A DNA stretch of 64,000 nt from Anaerorhabdus furcosa. Lineage in GTDB: Bacteria > Bacillota_I > Bacilli_A > Erysipelotrichales > Erysipelotrichaceae. The notes under the pieces were generated by a model. That model was not told the DNA's origin, made no database searches, and was given only the letters and a program-made list of their open reading frames with translations. The position numbers were made by a program, and so were the translations under genes. Positions 61,093 through 64,000 of this stretch are shown in pieces. The stretch spans positions 1 through 64,000 of the forward strand of contig NZ_FUWY01000005.1 in assembly GCF_900167375.1 (NCBI RefSeq). Reading direction: 5' to 3'. The stretch's first letter is position 1, and every line of letters begins with the position of its first letter.

Positions 61093-61832
61093 AGAATATC
61101 ACTGTAATTAAAATAGAAAATTTATTTAAAAGCTTTGTGAACTACTATGATAAACCGATGATGTTAAAAGAAAGAATTTTAAGAATGAAGAAAGGCGAAA
61201 AAAAAGTAGTTGAGATTTTAAAAAATATTTCATTAGAAATTTCCAAAGGTGAAATAACAGCAATTATTGGTTCTAATGGAAGTGGGAAAAGTACATTGCT
61301 TAAGATTTTAACTAATATTATTTATCCCACTAGTGGAACAATTGATATTCAGGGAAAAGTTGCAGGAATATTAGAGTTAGGAGCAGGATTTCATCCTGAT
61401 TTTACAGGAAGAGAAAACATTTATATAAATGCATCAATTTGGGGATTATCTAAGAAAGATATAGATTCGATTCTAAATGAAATCATAGATTTTTCTGAAC
61501 TTAAAGACTATATTGACGCTCCAGTTCGAGTGTATTCATCAGGGATGTATATTAGACTTGCATTTGCAATTGCTATAAATGTTAAAGCAGATATTTTATT
61601 GATAGATGAAGTTTTTGCTGTAGGTGATGCTAACTTCCAAAAAAAATGTCTTACAAAGCTTCGTGAATTAAAAAATAAAGGTGTAACAATTATTTTGGTA
61701 ACGCATGATTCGGGAATTGTTAAAGAGTTTTGTTCGCGAGCAATATGGATAAGTGATGGAAGTATAAAACTTGATGGGAATGCAGTTGATGTTTCAATGA
61801 AATATGATGAATCAGTAAAATTTAGTAGTTGA
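61089..61832 (+). CDS. rgpD: Polysaccharide ABC transporter ATPase, RgpD/TagH-like
   Basis: This 247-residue ATPase powers the polysaccharide exporter. The N-terminal insertion before Walker A (MLKERILRMKKGEKKVVEIL) is typical of Wzt/TagH/RgpD. Walker A is GSNGSGKST; LELGAGFHPDFTGRENIY is diagnostic for the group; the signature is YSSGMYIRLAFA. It lacks the C-terminal carbohydrate-binding domain of some Wzt proteins. Confidence 0.92.
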   Translation: MKNITVIKIENLFKSFVNYYDKPMMLKERILRMKKGEKKVVEILKNISLEISKGEITAIIGSNGSGKSTLLKILTNIIYPTSGTIDIQGKVAGILELGAGFHPDFTGRENIYINASIWGLSKKDIDSILNEIIDFSELKDYIDAPVRVYSSGMYIRLAFAIAINVKADILLIDEVFAVGDANFQKKCLTKLRELKNKGVTIILVTHDSGIVKEFCSRAIWISDGSIKLDGNAVDVSMKYDESVKFSS

Positions 61833-61846
61833 TGGGAGAGCAACGG

Positions 61847-63562
61847 ATGAATAATAAACGTTTAGGAATTTTTGTGTTTTATGATAAAGAGGGAATTGTG
61901 CGTGAATATCTTAGGTATTTGCTGAATGATATTACGCAATGTTTTACTAATTTTATTATTGTTGTAAATGGTAAAGTTAATAATGATGGAATGGAGTATT
62001 TTAAGAAATTAACTCAAACTGTTTATGTAAGAGAAAATATTGGTCTAGATGCAGGTGGATTTCAATTTGGCATAAATATGGTTGGTGAGAAAGAATTGCG
62101 AACTGTAGAAGAGTTAGTTTTATTTAATGACACTTTTTATGGACCTTTTTATCATTTTGAAGATATGTTTAACAATGAACGGATAAAGGATAAAGATTTT
62201 TGGGGAATAACAGCAAATTATGAATCTACTGATGGAAAGAAAATTTTTAAGACACATATTCAAACATATTTTATGTGTTTTAAAAATTCAATTTTGATCG
62301 ATAATGCTTTTTATGATTATTGGAGAAACCTCAATACCAAAACAAATAATTACTTCGATATTGTTTATAAACATGAAATAGTATTAACTGATTACTTCGA
62401 AAATTTAGGATTTAGTTGGGGAACTATTGTTGATACAAAGAAGTACAGTGATTCAGATATAAGATTAAATTATAATCCTTATGCTTATTCTGCGCAGGAT
62501 TTATTGAAAGATAATTGTCCAATATTAAAACGAAAAATATTTTCGTTAAAAAAAAGTGAAAGTATGGAGGTGTGTGATAGTACTCAACTCATTCAAAGCA
62601 TAAATTATATTAAGAAAAACTACGATTATAACATTGATATGATAATGGATGACATCATTAGAAACAACAATGCTATTGATGTACATAATAATTTGTGTTT
62701 GGATTTTATAATTAAAACAGAATCTTGTAATTCAAGGAAAGTTAAGAAATTAATCGTGTTTTATTGTAATGATATTCGTTCGTTGGAATTATTTAATGAA
62801 TATACAACTGGATTAAAATGTGATGTGTTTCTTATAACTAAAAATGAAGATGTTTGTAAATGTGCCGAAGAACTTAATTTAAAGGATATTTTTATTATTG
62901 AATCTACTCATAACAATATTATTCTTGAATTAATTAAGCTTGAAGATAAATTAAAAAAATATGATTATCTTTGCTATGTAGACGATACAATTATCACGAC
63001 AAAAGGAAGTCGCTATTCATATAGAAATAGTGTGTTGAATACAAGATTTAGTAATTTGTTTCAGTGTGAAGGTTATGTTGATAATATAATCGAGTTATTA
63101 CAAAAAGAATATAAACTTAAGCTGGTAACCACAATTGATCAATTTGATTATATAAGTACTGAAAGTGAACGATTTGCCAAGTTAATTTTACAAAATGAAA
63201 TAAAGGCATGTATGCATAAAATAGGTTTTAGTGTGGAAGATGATGCTGACTATGCAACAATTCCAATACAATTTGGATTTTGGATAGATATGAAGTGTTT
63301 CTTAGAACTGAAGAATGCTTATAATCAGCTGTCCAAGTTAAGCGATTTTGAAGCTAAAATTTCGCTTCCAATTATACTTTGCAAAGAATGTAATGTTTCA
63401 TGGGGTACGATTACGAATGAAGATAATGTTTCTTCTTATATAAATAATACTAGTTACATAATAAAATCGAATTCATTTGCTTATGGTGATATAAGGATGA
63501 CAATTTATATGACTTTAAAGAGAGTTAAAAATCAAATATTAAAAATAACAGGGAGATTATAA
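61847..63562 (+). CDS. rgpF: Rhamnan synthesis protein RgpF-like
   Basis: This 571-residue protein belongs to the RgpF family (PF05045), glycosyltransferase-like proteins needed for rhamnose-glucose polysaccharide. The start at 61847 (MNNKRLGIFVFYDKEGIV) has GGGAGAG at good distance; earlier TTG/ATG codons lie within that site. Diagnostic stretches are VRENIGLDAGGFQFG, LVLFNDTFYGPFY, FWGITANYES and THIQTYFMCFKNS. A second half (about 285-571) seems a degenerate repeat of a transferase fold. It is 1 nt before rmlC's ATG. Confidence 0.88.
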   Translation: MNNKRLGIFVFYDKEGIVREYLRYLLNDITQCFTNFIIVVNGKVNNDGMEYFKKLTQTVYVRENIGLDAGGFQFGINMVGEKELRTVEELVLFNDTFYGPFYHFEDMFNNERIKDKDFWGITANYESTDGKKIFKTHIQTYFMCFKNSILIDNAFYDYWRNLNTKTNNYFDIVYKHEIVLTDYFENLGFSWGTIVDTKKYSDSDIRLNYNPYAYSAQDLLKDNCPILKRKIFSLKKSESMEVCDSTQLIQSINYIKKNYDYNIDMIMDDIIRNNNAIDVHNNLCLDFIIKTESCNSRKVKKLIVFYCNDIRSLELFNEYTTGLKCDVFLITKNEDVCKCAEELNLKDIFIIESTHNNIILELIKLEDKLKKYDYLCYVDDTIITTKGSRYSYRNSVLNTRFSNLFQCEGYVDNIIELLQKEYKLKLVTTIDQFDYISTESERFAKLILQNEIKACMHKIGFSVEDDADYATIPIQFGFWIDMKCFLELKNAYNQLSKLSDFEAKISLPIILCKECNVSWGTITNEDNVSSYINNTSYIIKSNSFAYGDIRMTIYMTLKRVKNQILKITGRL

Positions 63563-63563
63563 A

Positions 63564-64000
63564 ATGGAAATAATTAAAACTTGTTTTGAAGGTGTTTTAA
63601 TCATAAAACCAAATAGTTTTGTTGATAATCGAGGATTTTTTATGGAAACTTATCAAAAAGATAGATACAGTGAATTAGGAATTTGCTACACATTTGTGCA
63701 ATCCAATTTATCTAGTTCATATAAAAAAGGAACAATTAGAGGAATTCATTGGCAAAATGAACCGTATGCACAAACTAAACTTGTTCAGTGTATAAAGGGA
63801 GAAATCAAAGATATAGTAGTAGATTTGAGAAGAAATAGTCAAACATTTGGCGAATGGATTAGCATTGATTTAAGTGAGAGCAATAGAACGCAGGTGCTTA
63901 TTCCTGATGGTTTTGGGCATGCGTTTATTAGTTTAGTTGATGATGTAATCATTGAATACAAAGTAAATAATAACTACTGTAAAGAATGTGAAAGAACGAT
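63564..64000 (+). CDS. rmlC: dTDP-4-dehydrorhamnose 3,5-epimerase, cut by the window end
   Basis: The reading frame starts at ATG 63564 and is open to the last base (145 codons). It contains the RmlC hallmarks DNRGFFMETYQKDRY, QSNLSSSYKKGTIRGIHWQ with the active His, LVQCIKGEIKDIVVDLRRNS, TFGEW and LIPDGFGHAFISL. The enzyme makes the direct precursor of dTDP-L-rhamnose, confirming a rhamnose polysaccharide. rmlA, rmlB and rmlD probably follow outside the window. Confidence 0.93.
   Translation, partial: MEIIKTCFEGVLIIKPNSFVDNRGFFMETYQKDRYSELGICYTFVQSNLSSSYKKGTIRGIHWQNEPYAQTKLVQCIKGEIKDIVVDLRRNSQTFGEWISIDLSESNRTQVLIPDGFGHAFISLVDDVIIEYKVNNNYCKECERT

Noticed and set aside
61829-61846. TTG start at 61829 or ATG at 61832 for rgpF
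   Set aside because: They lie in or before the GGGAGAG ribosome binding site of the ATG at 61847.
1-64000. CRISPR array, insertion sequence, prophage or integrase
   Set aside because: No regularly spaced repeats, transposase, integrase or phage structural gene was seen on either strand.

Overview
The window is a chromosomal segment of a low-GC Gram-positive bacterium (Bacillota). Evidence: A+T-rich genes with strong AGGAGG ribosome binding sites, two T-boxes, an M-box, a CIRCE element, a cre-like site, the PyrK/PyrD-1B pair, and a rhamnan-type cell-wall polysaccharide locus. TGA is used as a stop, so the mollicute code does not apply. Erysipelotrichia or a near relative seems plausible, but the genus cannot be fixed from the sequence alone.

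Layout. 1-3.7 kb: mscL, then a tryptophan-type T-box driving a trpXYZ-like ABC importer. 3.7-9.9 kb: a YunD-like phosphoesterase, an MFS carrier, a CofE-like ligase, adenosine deaminase, an APC permease and a small unknown protein. 9.96-12.1 kb: an arginine T-box, a tRNA-Arg(ACG) gene and argS in a row. 12.1-12.9 kb: a small XRE repressor with twin operators and a membrane protein. 13-19.3 kb: the arginine deiminase operon arcABCD with a cre-like site, then a regulator with two AraC domains. 19.3-21.6 kb: a CtpE-like P-type ATPase. 21.6-26.2 kb: pstSCAB-phoU. 26.2-29.3 kb: an M-box, a short leader ORF and mgtA. 29.3-31.3 kb: phoPR. 31.4-34.7 kb: a zinc-ribbon membrane protein, serCA and a CIRCE-controlled hsp20. 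34.7-37 kb: an operon for a secreted Cys-repeat protein, an ECF sigma factor and an RsgI-like anti-sigma factor, then a lipoprotein. 37-48 kb: asnA, rimO, glcK, an M29 aminopeptidase, a DUF2779 nuclease-like protein, hpf, a membrane protein, an unknown small protein, an acyl carrier protein, ptsI and an Alg14/Alg13-like glycosyltransferase pair. 48.1-52.5 kb: pyrCKDFE behind an attenuator-like leader, then tag. 53.1-56.9 kb: a LytTR regulatory system with an ABC exporter. 57-58.4 kb: a DUF402 protein and a PHP phosphoesterase. 58.5-64 kb: the start of a rhamnose polysaccharide cluster, cut by the window end inside rmlC.

The genes link into a few physiological modules. Arginine is fermented for ATP by arcABCD, and arginyl-tRNA charging is sensed upstream of argS. 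Phosphate uptake (pst) lies close to phoPR, with TTAACA-type boxes in front of pst and phoP. Magnesium is controlled by an M-box and probably also by translation of a DPKP-containing leader peptide before mgtA. Serine, asparagine and pyrimidines are made locally, while tryptophan is imported.

The parts most likely to hold undescribed biology are: the sigma/anti-sigma operon whose first gene encodes a secreted protein with cysteines exactly every seven residues; the LytTR system, in which two promoters carry the same 21-bp-spaced direct repeats and a neighbouring response regulator has lost its phosphoacceptor aspartate; the M-box plus leader ORF; and the T-box/tRNA/argS arrangement.
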